Source: JABDPF01 sp036351055 (lineage in GTDB: Bacteria > Pseudomonadota > Gammaproteobacteria > Xanthomonadales > SZUA-36). From it: a DNA stretch of 21,754 nucleotides. Position numbers and translations under genes: made by a program. Below the pieces are notes generated by a model. The model saw nothing but the letters and a program-made list of their open reading frames with translations, was not told where the DNA came from and searched no databases. Below, one piece after another: positions 6,727-14,051 of the stretch (the stretch's first letter is position 1; every line of letters begins with the position of its first letter). The stretch covers positions 1 to 21,754 of the forward strand of contig JAZBOH010000235.1 in NCBI GenBank assembly GCA_036351055.1. The letters run 5' to 3'.

Positions 6727-9700
6727 ATGCTTCCCTCCAGCGTTCTCAAGACACTCTGTATCTCAGCGGTCCTCTTCATTTCGGGCCAGTCCATGGCGGC
6801 CGAAGACGAGAAAGGACACCCCCTGGCGGGCGTACCCCTGCGCTCGATCGGTCCTGCCCTGACCACCGGCCGGGTTTCCGATTTCGCGTTTGTGCCGGGT
6901 GAGTGGCAGAAACACTACGTCGCCATGGCCAGTGGAAACCTGTGGAAGACTGAAAACAACGGGGTTACCTGGAAGGCGGTATTCGAAAACGAAGGTTCCT
7001 ACGCGATCGGCGTGGTGGAACTGGATCCAAACAACCCGAATACCGTCTGGGTGGGCACCGGTGAGAACAACAGTCAGCGCAGCGTGGGCTATGGCGATGG
7101 CGTTTACAAGTCCGTTGACGGGGGCAAAAGCTGGCAAAACATGGGCTTGGAGGATTCCGGCCACATTTCAATGATCCGCTTCCACCCCGAAAACAGCGAT
7201 ATCGTCTGGGTGGCCGCACAGGGGCCGCTGTGGAATTCGGGAGGAGACCGGGGCCTGTACAAGACCAGCAATGGCGGAAAGAGTTGGGAGAGAATCCTCG
7301 AAATTGACGAGGACACCGGTATCAACGAATTCGTTGTCGACCCGCAAAATCCCGATATTATCGTCGCCTCCAGCTATCAGCGCCGGCGGCATGTATGGAC
7401 CTTGATCAACGGCGGGCCGGGCAGTGGGATCCACAAGACCACCGATGGTGGTATAACCTGGCGCAAGATCGGCAACGGTGTCCCGGGTGGTGACCTCGGG
7501 CGAATCGGCCTGGCCATGGCGCCTTCAAAGCCCAACCTGCTCTACGCGATCATCGAAGCCGACGACGAGGGCAAGGGTGTTTACCGCAGCACCGATTTTG
7601 GCGAGAGCTGGGACAAGCGTTCCGGGCACATGACCAGCAGTCCCCAGTATTACAACGAACTGATTGTCGATCCGAACGATGCAGACGTCGTTTATTCGGT
7701 GGATACGTTTACCCACCGCTCTGAGGATGGCGGAAAGAGCTGGAGCCGGCTTTCGATCGAAAGCCGGCACGTAGACGACCACGCGTTGTGGATTGACCCT
7801 GCCAACTCCCACCACCTGTATATTGGCGGAGACGGCGGCGCCTATGAATCCTGGGACTACGGCCAGACCTGGCGTCACGACGGCAACCTGCCGGTCGTGC
7901 AGTATTACCGCGCGACCCCGGATAATGACGCGCCGTTCTACAACGTATGCGCGGGTACCCAGGATAACCTGACACAATGTGGTCCGAGCCGGACAACGTA
8001 TACCGATGGCATCACCAATGCCGACTGGTGGTTTGTCCAGTTTGGCGACGGCTTCAAGGCCCAGATCGATCCCACTGACGCCAACATCATTTACGCCCAG
8101 TACCAGTACGGCGGCCTGGCCCGCTTTGACAAGGTGACCGGTGAGCGGCTGACCATAACGCCACAGCCGGGGGCAGACGAGAACGATTACAAGTGGAACT
8201 GGAACGCGCCGCTGATCATTTCCCCGCACGACAACAAGCGCCTGTATTACGGTGCAGAGAAGCTGTTCCGTTCCGATGACCGCGGTGAAAGCTGGGTCGC
8301 TGTAAGCCCCGACCTGACCCGCCAGATCGACCGCAACAAGCTCGAGGTCATGGGGCGTGTGTGGAGCGTCGACACCATCGCCAAGAACATGTCCACCTCC
8401 ATGTACGGCAGCCTGATTGCGTTGGATGAGAGCCCGCTGGAAGAAGGTCTTCTGTATGCAGGCAGCGACGACGGCCTGATCCACGTCAGCAGTGACGGCG
8501 GCCAGAACTGGTCGACCGTCGACGCGTTCAGTGGTGTACCCGATAGGTCGCTGGTGGAGGATATCATCGCGTCCTACCACGACGCAGACGTGGCCTACGC
8601 CGTGTTTGATAACCACAAGCGTGGCGATTACAGGCCCTATGTTCTGAGAACCGCGAACCGCGGCAAGAGCTGGGCCGTGATTTCCGCCAACCTGCCTGAA
8701 CGGGGCACCGCACATACCATTGCCGAAGACCATGTGAACCCGAAACTGCTGTTTGTCGGTACGGAGTTTGGCCTGTTTTTCAGCAACGACGGTGGCGGTT
8801 CCTGGGATGAGCTGACCTCCATGCCGACCATCGCGGTGCGGGACATCGAGATCCAGCGTCGTGAAAACGATCTGGTGGTAGGCACTTTTGGCCGCGGGAT
8901 TTATATCCTGGACGACTATTCACCACTGCGTACCGCGAAGAAAGAATTGTCCGCCGGTCCACTGCTGTTTGAGCCGCGGGATGCTTGGCTGTACCACGAG
9001 GACGCCCGCCGTGGCTGGGGAGAAAAAGGTGATTTTGGCACCGATCGTTACACCGCCGAGAACCCGCCATATGGCGCGGTCATCTCCTACTTCCTGCCCG
9101 AAGGTTTCAATTCACTGAAAGATACCCGCCGCAAGGCGGAAGCCAAGAAGGCCAAGGACGGTGAAGATACGCCATACCCGAGCTGGGAACAGCTGCGCCG
9201 TGAAGACCGCGAAGAAGCCCCGTCGATAACGCTGACGATCCGCGACCCGGAGGGGAACGTGGTCAGGCGGCTCGACGGTGCGACTGGAAAGGGCTTCCAT
9301 CGCGTTGCCTGGAATATGCGCTACCCGGCGCCGGACCCGGTCGACCTGGCGCCCGCAGAGGGCAGGGCGCCGTGGGAAGACGAGCCAAAGGGCCCGATGG
9401 TATTGCCCGGCGACTATACCGTCAGCCTGTCGAAACGCGTCGAAGGCCAGATGGAAGACATTACAGAGCAGAAGCCGTTTACCCTGAAGCCGATGTTCAG
9501 CGGCGGGCTGGTTACCGATAACCGAGAGGAACTGCTGGCCTTCCAGCAGAAAACCGCCAGCCTGTACCGCGCGGTGATGGGCACGTCACGGGCCGCCAAG
9601 GAGATCAACAGCCGGATCGAACACATGATGCAGGCCGTCGTTGAAACACCGATGGCGACCGAGGAACAGGCTACCGCGCTGCGTGCATTGGAAGCGCGCA

Positions 9701-9990
9701 TGCAGGACCTCAAGGTCGGCCTGAGCGGCGATTCGACGATTTCATCCCGTGCTGAACCGGTGCCGCTGTCGCTCTACAGCCGTGTCGCCACCATTGCTTA
9801 CGGCAGTTGGAATACCCAATCCGGCGTAACCGGCAACTTCAGTGACTCTTACGACGTGGCGGCCGCCCAGTTCCCGGCCATCCTGTCCGAGCTGAAATCC
9901 ATTGCGGTGGACCTGGCCGCGTTGGAGTCCGAACTGGAAGCCGAGGGCGCACCTTGGACGCCTTCCCGGATTCCTGACTGGCAGCCTTAA
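6727..9990 (+). CDS. Large exported BNR/Asp-box repeat protein (VPS10/sortilin-like, 'glycosyl hydrolase' annotation type)
   Basis: This 1087-residue protein starts with a Sec signal peptide (MLPSSVLKTL ... GQSMAA). Residues about 70-725 carry eleven Asp-box motifs of the form S-x-D-x-G-x-S/T-W. Examples are ENNGVTW near 76, DGGKSW, NGGKSW, DGGITW, DFGESW, DYGQTW, DRGESW, DGGQNW and DGGGSW near 688. This predicts one or two large beta propellers. A tail from about 740 has a FlgD-like segment (DPEGNVVRRLDGATGKGFHR, then VAWNMRYP) and ends in a helical region. The family is often annotated as VPS10-domain or glycosyl hydrolase. Asp boxes are structural and do not show enzyme activity, and I see no sialidase arginine triad. 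AAGGA at 6715-6719 supports the ATG at 6727. The location is periplasm or outside the cell. Confidence 0.85.
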   Translation: MLPSSVLKTLCISAVLFISGQSMAAEDEKGHPLAGVPLRSIGPALTTGRVSDFAFVPGEWQKHYVAMASGNLWKTENNGVTWKAVFENEGSYAIGVVELDPNNPNTVWVGTGENNSQRSVGYGDGVYKSVDGGKSWQNMGLEDSGHISMIRFHPENSDIVWVAAQGPLWNSGGDRGLYKTSNGGKSWERILEIDEDTGINEFVVDPQNPDIIVASSYQRRRHVWTLINGGPGSGIHKTTDGGITWRKIGNGVPGGDLGRIGLAMAPSKPNLLYAIIEADDEGKGVYRSTDFGESWDKRSGHMTSSPQYYNELIVDPNDADVVYSVDTFTHRSEDGGKSWSRLSIESRHVDDHALWIDPANSHHLYIGGDGGAYESWDYGQTWRHDGNLPVVQYYRATPDNDAPFYNVCAGTQDNLTQCGPSRTTYTDGITNADWWFVQFGDGFKAQIDPTDANIIYAQYQYGGLARFDKVTGERLTITPQPGADENDYKWNWNAPLIISPHDNKRLYYGAEKLFRSDDRGESWVAVSPDLTRQIDRNKLEVMGRVWSVDTIAKNMSTSMYGSLIALDESPLEEGLLYAGSDDGLIHVSSDGGQNWSTVDAFSGVPDRSLVEDIIASYHDADVAYAVFDNHKRGDYRPYVLRTANRGKSWAVISANLPERGTAHTIAEDHVNPKLLFVGTEFGLFFSNDGGGSWDELTSMPTIAVRDIEIQRRENDLVVGTFGRGIYILDDYSPLRTAKKELSAGPLLFEPRDAWLYHEDARRGWGEKGDFGTDRYTAENPPYGAVISYFLPEGFNSLKDTRRKAEAKKAKDGEDTPYPSWEQLRREDREEAPSITLTIRDPEGNVVRRLDGATGKGFHRVAWNMRYPAPDPVDLAPAEGRAPWEDEPKGPMVLPGDYTVSLSKRVEGQMEDITEQKPFTLKPMFSGGLVTDNREELLAFQQKTASLYRAVMGTSRAAKEINSRIEHMMQAVVETPMATEEQATALRALEARMQDLKVGLSGDSTISSRAEPVPLSLYSRVATIAYGSWNTQSGVTGNFSDSYDVAAAQFPAILSELKSIAVDLAALESELEAEGAPWTPSRIPDWQP

Positions 9991-9996
9991 GAAATG

Positions 9997-10032
9997 ATGG
10001 GGTCAGAGTAAGTTACTTACTCTGACCCCGGT
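9997..10032. repeat. 36-bp palindromic dispersed repeat, copy 1
   Basis: The left arm is ATGGGGTCAGAGTA and the right arm ACTCTGACCCCGGT, with eight bases between them. The hairpin is a perfect 14-bp stem (9999-10012 with 10016-10029) and a three-base loop, followed by TTTT on the plus strand. Both arms recur base for base at 16899-16934 with the same 8-base spacing. It sits between the ends of two convergent genes and probably works as their terminator. It has the look of a REP-type element. Confidence 0.85.
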
Positions 10033-10044
10033 TTTATGTTGCGG

Positions 10045-10710
10045 CTACTTCCCGGTCGCTTCGCTCAGGCGCTCACGCAGGCCGACGGCCCACTTCTGCA
10101 ACATCCTGCGTGCATCCGCCTTGTTCGACACGCTCGTGGTCCATTGGGCATAGCCCCGATAGGGGGATTCGCGCCGGTCACTGGCGGCCGCTATCAGGTC
10201 GCCGGTTTCCGAGTCACGAAGTTCCAGCTTCAAGGTCATCCTGCCGGAAGAGTCCGTGTAGGAACGTGAGTTCATGGAACTCCTGGTATCCGGCGCATAA
10301 ATGTCCAGGTCCACGATGTGTGGCGTGATGCGCAGCACGTCTTCGCCTGCCTGATCAACGATTTCAAATCCACCGTTGTCCTGCAGTTCTTTTACGAATA
10401 CCTCGTCAAACAGGGTGGCGAGGTCGGATTTCATTTTCTCCATGTCGCTGGTGGACACGCGTGCGGCGCGGTTGCGGTTCTGGTCGCGCTGCCAGTTCTT
10501 GCGAAACGCCACGGTGGCGTCATCGAGCACGATTTTGGAATATACGCTCCAGTCGACACCGGGGTCGGCATAGATTTCACCCCGCCTGTCTTTTTCAACC
10601 AGTTGCATGCCGTCGGTCGATACTTCCGGCGCGGTCTCCTCGGCCAGTGACAGTGCCGGCAGAGCCAGCAGCGCCAGGGAAATAACAGAAGCAGATAGTG
10701 TTTTGTTCAT
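10045..10710 (-). CDS. Exported DUF3313 family protein (downstream paralogue)
   Basis: This 221-residue protein has a Sec signal peptide (MNKTLSASVISLALLALPAL, cut after SLA) and no lipobox cysteine. The mature part is a single DUF3313-type domain. It contains MQLVEKDRRGEIYADPGVDW, AFRKNWQRDQNR, a helix with LATLFDEVFVKELQD, VLRITPHIVDLDIYAPD, GRMTLKLELRDSETGDLI and YAQWTTSVSNKADARRMLQK. Function is unknown; the family contains small envelope proteins. It is clearly a paralogue of its upstream neighbour, with the same blocks in the same order. I chose the ATG at 10710 because AGAGGTG lies six bases before it. An in-frame GTG nine bases upstream overlaps that site. Only 13 bases separate it from the upstream gene's stop, so the pair is one transcript ending at the palindromic repeat. 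Confidence 0.82.
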   Translation of the reverse strand: MNKTLSASVISLALLALPALSLAEETAPEVSTDGMQLVEKDRRGEIYADPGVDWSVYSKIVLDDATVAFRKNWQRDQNRNRAARVSTSDMEKMKSDLATLFDEVFVKELQDNGGFEIVDQAGEDVLRITPHIVDLDIYAPDTRSSMNSRSYTDSSGRMTLKLELRDSETGDLIAAASDRRESPYRGYAQWTTSVSNKADARRMLQKWAVGLRERLSEATGK

Positions 10711-10723
10711 TTCGTTCACCTCT

Positions 10724-11407
10724 TTAATCGTGTTCTACCTTGATGGATTTGGCTTCTTCCAGGCCTTCGAGCAGATCACTGGCCCAGGATTGCAGTAACC
10801 AACGGAACTCCCTGGTATTGCTTACCGTGTTTGCCCACTGGACGTATCCGCGCCAGGGGGCCTCCCGGTGGTCGCTGAAAACGGCGATCAGGTCACCGGT
10901 GTGCGAATCGTATAAATGCAGCTTCAGCGTCATCCTGCCCGCAGTATGAACATAACTGCGTTGCATGCCCGCCTGGTAACGGGGATCCGGGGCATAGACG
11001 TCAAGGTCGACGATATGGGGGCTGATACGCAATACGTTTTCGCCCGGTCCACCGGTGATTTCATAGCCGCCCCGTTCGGACAACTCTTTCGAAAAAACGT
11101 CGTCAAACAGTTCCACCATGTTTTCGCTGATGCGTTCGATGTCCTTGCTGCGAATCTTGTTGGGCTGGTAGCGGTTCTGGTCGCGCTGCCAGTTGCGGCG
11201 AAACGCCACGGTGGCCTCATCGATCTGGACCTTTTCATAAAGGCTCCAGTCGATGCCGGGCGCCCGGTAGATTTCTTTGTGCCGCGTTGTCTCGACCCGT
11301 TCCAATCCATCCATGGACACCTCCGGTGGTGGTGCGTTGGACTGGCTCCACGCGGTTCCCGGCGAAGACAGGGCAAGTAGTGCCAACAGAGTCGTGAGTC
11401 GTTTCAT
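10724..11407 (-). CDS. Exported DUF3313 family protein (upstream paralogue)
   Basis: This 227-residue protein has a signal peptide (MKRLTTLLALLALSSPGTAWS, then QSN) and one DUF3313-type domain. It shares MDGLERVETTRHKEIYRAPG, AFRRNWQRDQNR, VLRISPHIVDLDVYAPD, GRMTLKLHLYDSHTGDLIA and YVQWANTVSNTREFRWLLQS with the gene behind it. The two differ most in the signal peptides, around residues 95-130, and at the C-terminus, which fits an old tandem duplication. AGGAG seven bases before the ATG at 11407 sets the start. It is the first gene of a two-gene minus-strand transcript, and its promoter should lie in 11408-11666. Function is unknown. Confidence 0.82.
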   Translation of the reverse strand: MKRLTTLLALLALSSPGTAWSQSNAPPPEVSMDGLERVETTRHKEIYRAPGIDWSLYEKVQIDEATVAFRRNWQRDQNRYQPNKIRSKDIERISENMVELFDDVFSKELSERGGYEITGGPGENVLRISPHIVDLDVYAPDPRYQAGMQRSYVHTAGRMTLKLHLYDSHTGDLIAVFSDHREAPWRGYVQWANTVSNTREFRWLLQSWASDLLEGLEEAKSIKVEHD

Positions 11408-11500
11408 CTCCAATCTCCTGGACAAGAAAGCAGTTCGTGCAGCTTATGATAACAATTGACCGCTCAAGTTCGGATACGCTTGCAAGAATGGTAACGGCAG

Positions 11501-11527
11501 CCGCCCGGATCAACTTGACCCGGGCGG
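11501..11527. promoter_or_regulatory. GC-rich hairpin in the DUF3313/dcp divergent region
   Basis: CCGCCCGG at 11501-11508 pairs with CCGGGCGG at 11520-11527 across an 11-base loop. No T-tract follows, so it is not a typical terminator. It could be a leader structure or an operator. The rest of the 259-base gap has no convincing gene. Confidence 0.35.
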
Positions 11528-11616
11528 ACGACTCTTTGTCCTTGCAGGAAAGTGATGCTGATCATGAATTGGCCACTTGTTGCCGGTTTCATGACCACTG
11601 TCACGGGAGAGGAACG

Positions 11617-11652
11617 TCAATCAGTGGTACGGTTGAAAGGTTTTCAATCAGT
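11617..11652. promoter_or_regulatory. Direct and inverted repeats just upstream of the M3 peptidase start
   Basis: TCAATCAGT occurs at 11617-11625 and again at 11644-11652. Between and overlapping them, TTGAAA (11633-11638) and TTTCAA (11642-11647) form a small palindrome. The cluster ends 14 bases before the ATG, which would suit a repressor site or a leader hairpin. This is suggestive only. Confidence 0.3.
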
Positions 11653-11666
11653 CGAGAACCAACACG

Positions 11667-13874
11667 ATGAACAGACACAGACTCCCCCTCAAAACCCTGC
11701 TGGCCGCCAGCCTCGTCATGGCGCTTTCCGCCTGCTCCGAACAGGCTGAACCGGTAGCTGACACGGACATGGCCGCAGCCGACGAAACCGCGGTTGAAGC
11801 ACCCGCAGTGCTCGTGGAAGAAAACCCGTTTTTTGTTGAATGGGATACCCCTTATGGCATCCCGCCTTTCGACACCATTGGCGATGACGACTACACGCCC
11901 GCTTTCGAAAAAGGTATCGAACAGTTGCACGCCGATATCGCCGCCATCCGGGACAACCCAGAAGCGCCGACTTTCGCCAACACGGTCGAGGCCCTGGAAA
12001 CCGCGGGGCCCTTGCTGACCAAGGTAATGAACGTTTTTGGCAACGTGAGCAATACGGAGACCAACGATGCCCTGCAGGAACTGGAAGTCGAGTTTTATCC
12101 CCGGCTGACCGGTGAGCAGGACGCGATCCTGATGGACGGCAAAATATTTGACCGCGTCAATACGGTTTACGAGGCGCGCGAGAGCCTGGGCCTGGACGAT
12201 CAGGAGATGCGCCTGGTTGAACTGACCCACCGCGATTTTGTGCGTCGTGGCGCGATGCTGGACGACGAAACCAAAACCCGGGTAAAGGAAATCAATGCCC
12301 GGATTTCTGCCCTGAACACGGCTTTCGGGCAAAACCTGCTGAAACAGACCAAGTCTTTTGAACTGGTTGTTACAGACGAAGCCGACCTGTCCGGCTTGCC
12401 GGCCAGCATGATCGGTTCAGCGAAAGCAAAGGCAGAGTCCAAGGGCAAGGAAGGCTGGGTGTTCGGCCTCGACCGTGGCACCTATGAAGGCTTTATGACC
12501 TTCGCCGATAACCGCGATCTGCGCCGCCAGATGAATACGGCCTACCGTGTTCGCGGCGCGCAGGGCGACAGCCAGGATAACCGTGACATATTGACTGAAA
12601 TCGCGGTGCTGCGTGCAGAACGCGCCCAGCTGATGGGTTACGCCAATCACGCATCCTACGTGCTCGAAACCAACATGGCCAAGACGCCCGAAAAGGTCGA
12701 ATCCTTCCTGCAGGAGGTCTGGCAGCCCGGTTTGAACAAAGCAGGCCAGGAGCTGGCCGAGATGCAGCAGATCGTGCAGGACGAAGGGCAGGACTTCATC
12801 ATCGAACAGCACGACTGGTGGTACTACGCCGAGAAACTGCGCCAGCAGAAATACGCCCTCAATGAAGACGAGGTCAAGCCGTATTTTGAACTGGGCAATG
12901 TGCGCGACGGTGCCTTCCACGTGGCCAACAAGCTGTTTGGCGTGACCTTCGAACCACTCGAGGACGTGCCGGTGTGGAACCCCGTGGTGCAGCCTTACGT
13001 GGTCAAAGACGCCGACGGCTCCTTCCTCGGGGTATTCATGGCCGACTACTACGCGCGCGATTCCAAGCGCGGCGGTGCCTGGATGAGCACCTACCGCGAC
13101 GCCAGCAAGGTGCATGGCGAGAACGTGCGCCCGATCGTCACCAACAACCTGAACATCGCGGTTCCGGCGGAAGGTGAGAAAACGTTGCTCAGCTACGACC
13201 AGGTGGAAACCCTGTTCCATGAATTTGGCCACGGTCTGCATGGATTGCTGACGCAGGCGCGCTACTCTCGTTTCTCGGGCACCAGCGGCACCCCGCGCGA
13301 CTTTATCGAGTTCCCGTCGCAGTTCATGGAGCACTACGCAGCCCAGCCCGAAGTACTGGCGGTTTACGCCAGGCACGCAGAAACGGGTGAGGTGATTCCG
13401 CAAGAAATGGTCAACAAAATCATTGCCGCCAGCAATCACAACCAGGGCTTTGCCACCACCGAGTATATCGCGGCATCCCTGCTGGACATGAGCTGGCACA
13501 CCATGGCGCCCAACGAGGCGGCCGCGGTTGAAGACGCTGCGAGGTTTGAAGATGAGACGATGGTGGCCTACGGCAAGCCGGGCGAAATCGAAACCCGCTA
13601 CCGCAGCCCGTATTTCTCCCATATCTTTGCGGGTGGTTACTCTTCCGGCTACTACGCCTACCTGTGGTCAGAAATCCTGGACGCCGACGGTTTTACAGCC
13701 TTCAAGGAAACCGGTGACATTTTTGACCCCGAACTGGCGGCACGCCTGAAAGAAAACGTCTACCAGGCGGGCGGCTCCAGGGACGCTGACGAGCTGTACC
13801 GGGCATTCCGCGGTGAGGACCCGTCGATCGGACCCCTGCTCCAGATCCGTGGACTGGACGGCTCCGGGCCATAG
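11667..13874 (+). CDS. dcp: M3 family zinc metallopeptidase, lipoprotein (peptidyl-dipeptidase Dcp-like)
   Basis: This 735-residue protein starts with a lipoprotein signal (MNRHRLPLKT, hydrophobic stretch, LSAC with Cys23), so it should be anchored in the periplasm or outer membrane. A short Ala/Glu/Asp-rich linker leads into the M3 catalytic fold. The zinc motif HEFGH is at 518-522 (LFHEFGHGLHGLL). It is followed by the family's FSGTSGTPRDFIEFPSQ segment, which contains the third metal ligand glutamate region, and FAGGYSSGYYAYLWSEILDAD. The C-terminus FRGEDPSIGPLLQIRGL is typical of Dcp/oligopeptidase A relatives. It should cut short peptides, probably releasing dipeptides. The Dcp rather than PrlC call follows length and export. 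A weak GAGA is the only ribosome-site candidate. An intrinsic terminator follows 28 bases after the stop. Confidence 0.9.
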   Translation: MNRHRLPLKTLLAASLVMALSACSEQAEPVADTDMAAADETAVEAPAVLVEENPFFVEWDTPYGIPPFDTIGDDDYTPAFEKGIEQLHADIAAIRDNPEAPTFANTVEALETAGPLLTKVMNVFGNVSNTETNDALQELEVEFYPRLTGEQDAILMDGKIFDRVNTVYEARESLGLDDQEMRLVELTHRDFVRRGAMLDDETKTRVKEINARISALNTAFGQNLLKQTKSFELVVTDEADLSGLPASMIGSAKAKAESKGKEGWVFGLDRGTYEGFMTFADNRDLRRQMNTAYRVRGAQGDSQDNRDILTEIAVLRAERAQLMGYANHASYVLETNMAKTPEKVESFLQEVWQPGLNKAGQELAEMQQIVQDEGQDFIIEQHDWWYYAEKLRQQKYALNEDEVKPYFELGNVRDGAFHVANKLFGVTFEPLEDVPVWNPVVQPYVVKDADGSFLGVFMADYYARDSKRGGAWMSTYRDASKVHGENVRPIVTNNLNIAVPAEGEKTLLSYDQVETLFHEFGHGLHGLLTQARYSRFSGTSGTPRDFIEFPSQFMEHYAAQPEVLAVYARHAETGEVIPQEMVNKIIAASNHNQGFATTEYIAASLLDMSWHTMAPNEAAAVEDAARFEDETMVAYGKPGEIETRYRSPYFSHIFAGGYSSGYYAYLWSEILDADGFTAFKETGDIFDPELAARLKENVYQAGGSRDADELYRAFRGEDPSIGPLLQIRGLDGSGP

Positions 13875-13902
13875 AGGGGCTGGGCATTCTCTGTGCAAGA
13901 GT

Positions 13903-13927
13903 AAAGGGCCGCATTCGCGGCCCTTTT
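13903..13927 (+). terminator. Intrinsic terminator after the M3 peptidase gene
   Basis: AAAGGGCCGC (13903-13912) and GCGGCCCTTT (13917-13926) form a perfect 10-bp stem with the four-base loop ATTC. The downstream side ends in TTTT. It separates the peptidase from the symporter gene. Confidence 0.85.
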
Positions 13928-14051
13928 CGTCAGCCACAGGACTGCTGGCGCTAGTGGTATTATCCTTGACCAGGCCGGACTTCTGGCTAGAGAAGCAAGA
14001 GACAGATTTGGGTAAAAAACTTTAATAACAATATAATATGGGAGATTTCTT

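Noticed and set aside
7525..8733. Minus-strand open frame of about 400 codons inside the BNR protein gene
   Set aside because: Fully antisense to a repeat-rich gene with clear Asp-box motifs. The valine/glycine-rich translation mirrors the sense codons and shows no family features.
11437..11670. Short plus-strand frame (77 codons) between the DUF3313 gene and the M3 peptidase
   Set aside because: No ribosome site, no signal or hydrophobic pattern, and it lies over the likely control region. Its overlap with the peptidase start is probably chance.
12417..13622. Minus-strand open frame of about 400 codons inside the M3 peptidase gene
   Set aside because: Antisense shadow over the zinc-binding region of an intact peptidase, without start signals or domain motifs.
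14032..14037. TATAAT close to the symporter start as a promoter -10
   Set aside because: A transcript starting from it would begin within the ribosome binding site at 14040-14044, leaving almost no leader. It is more likely part of an A/T-rich translation-start region.
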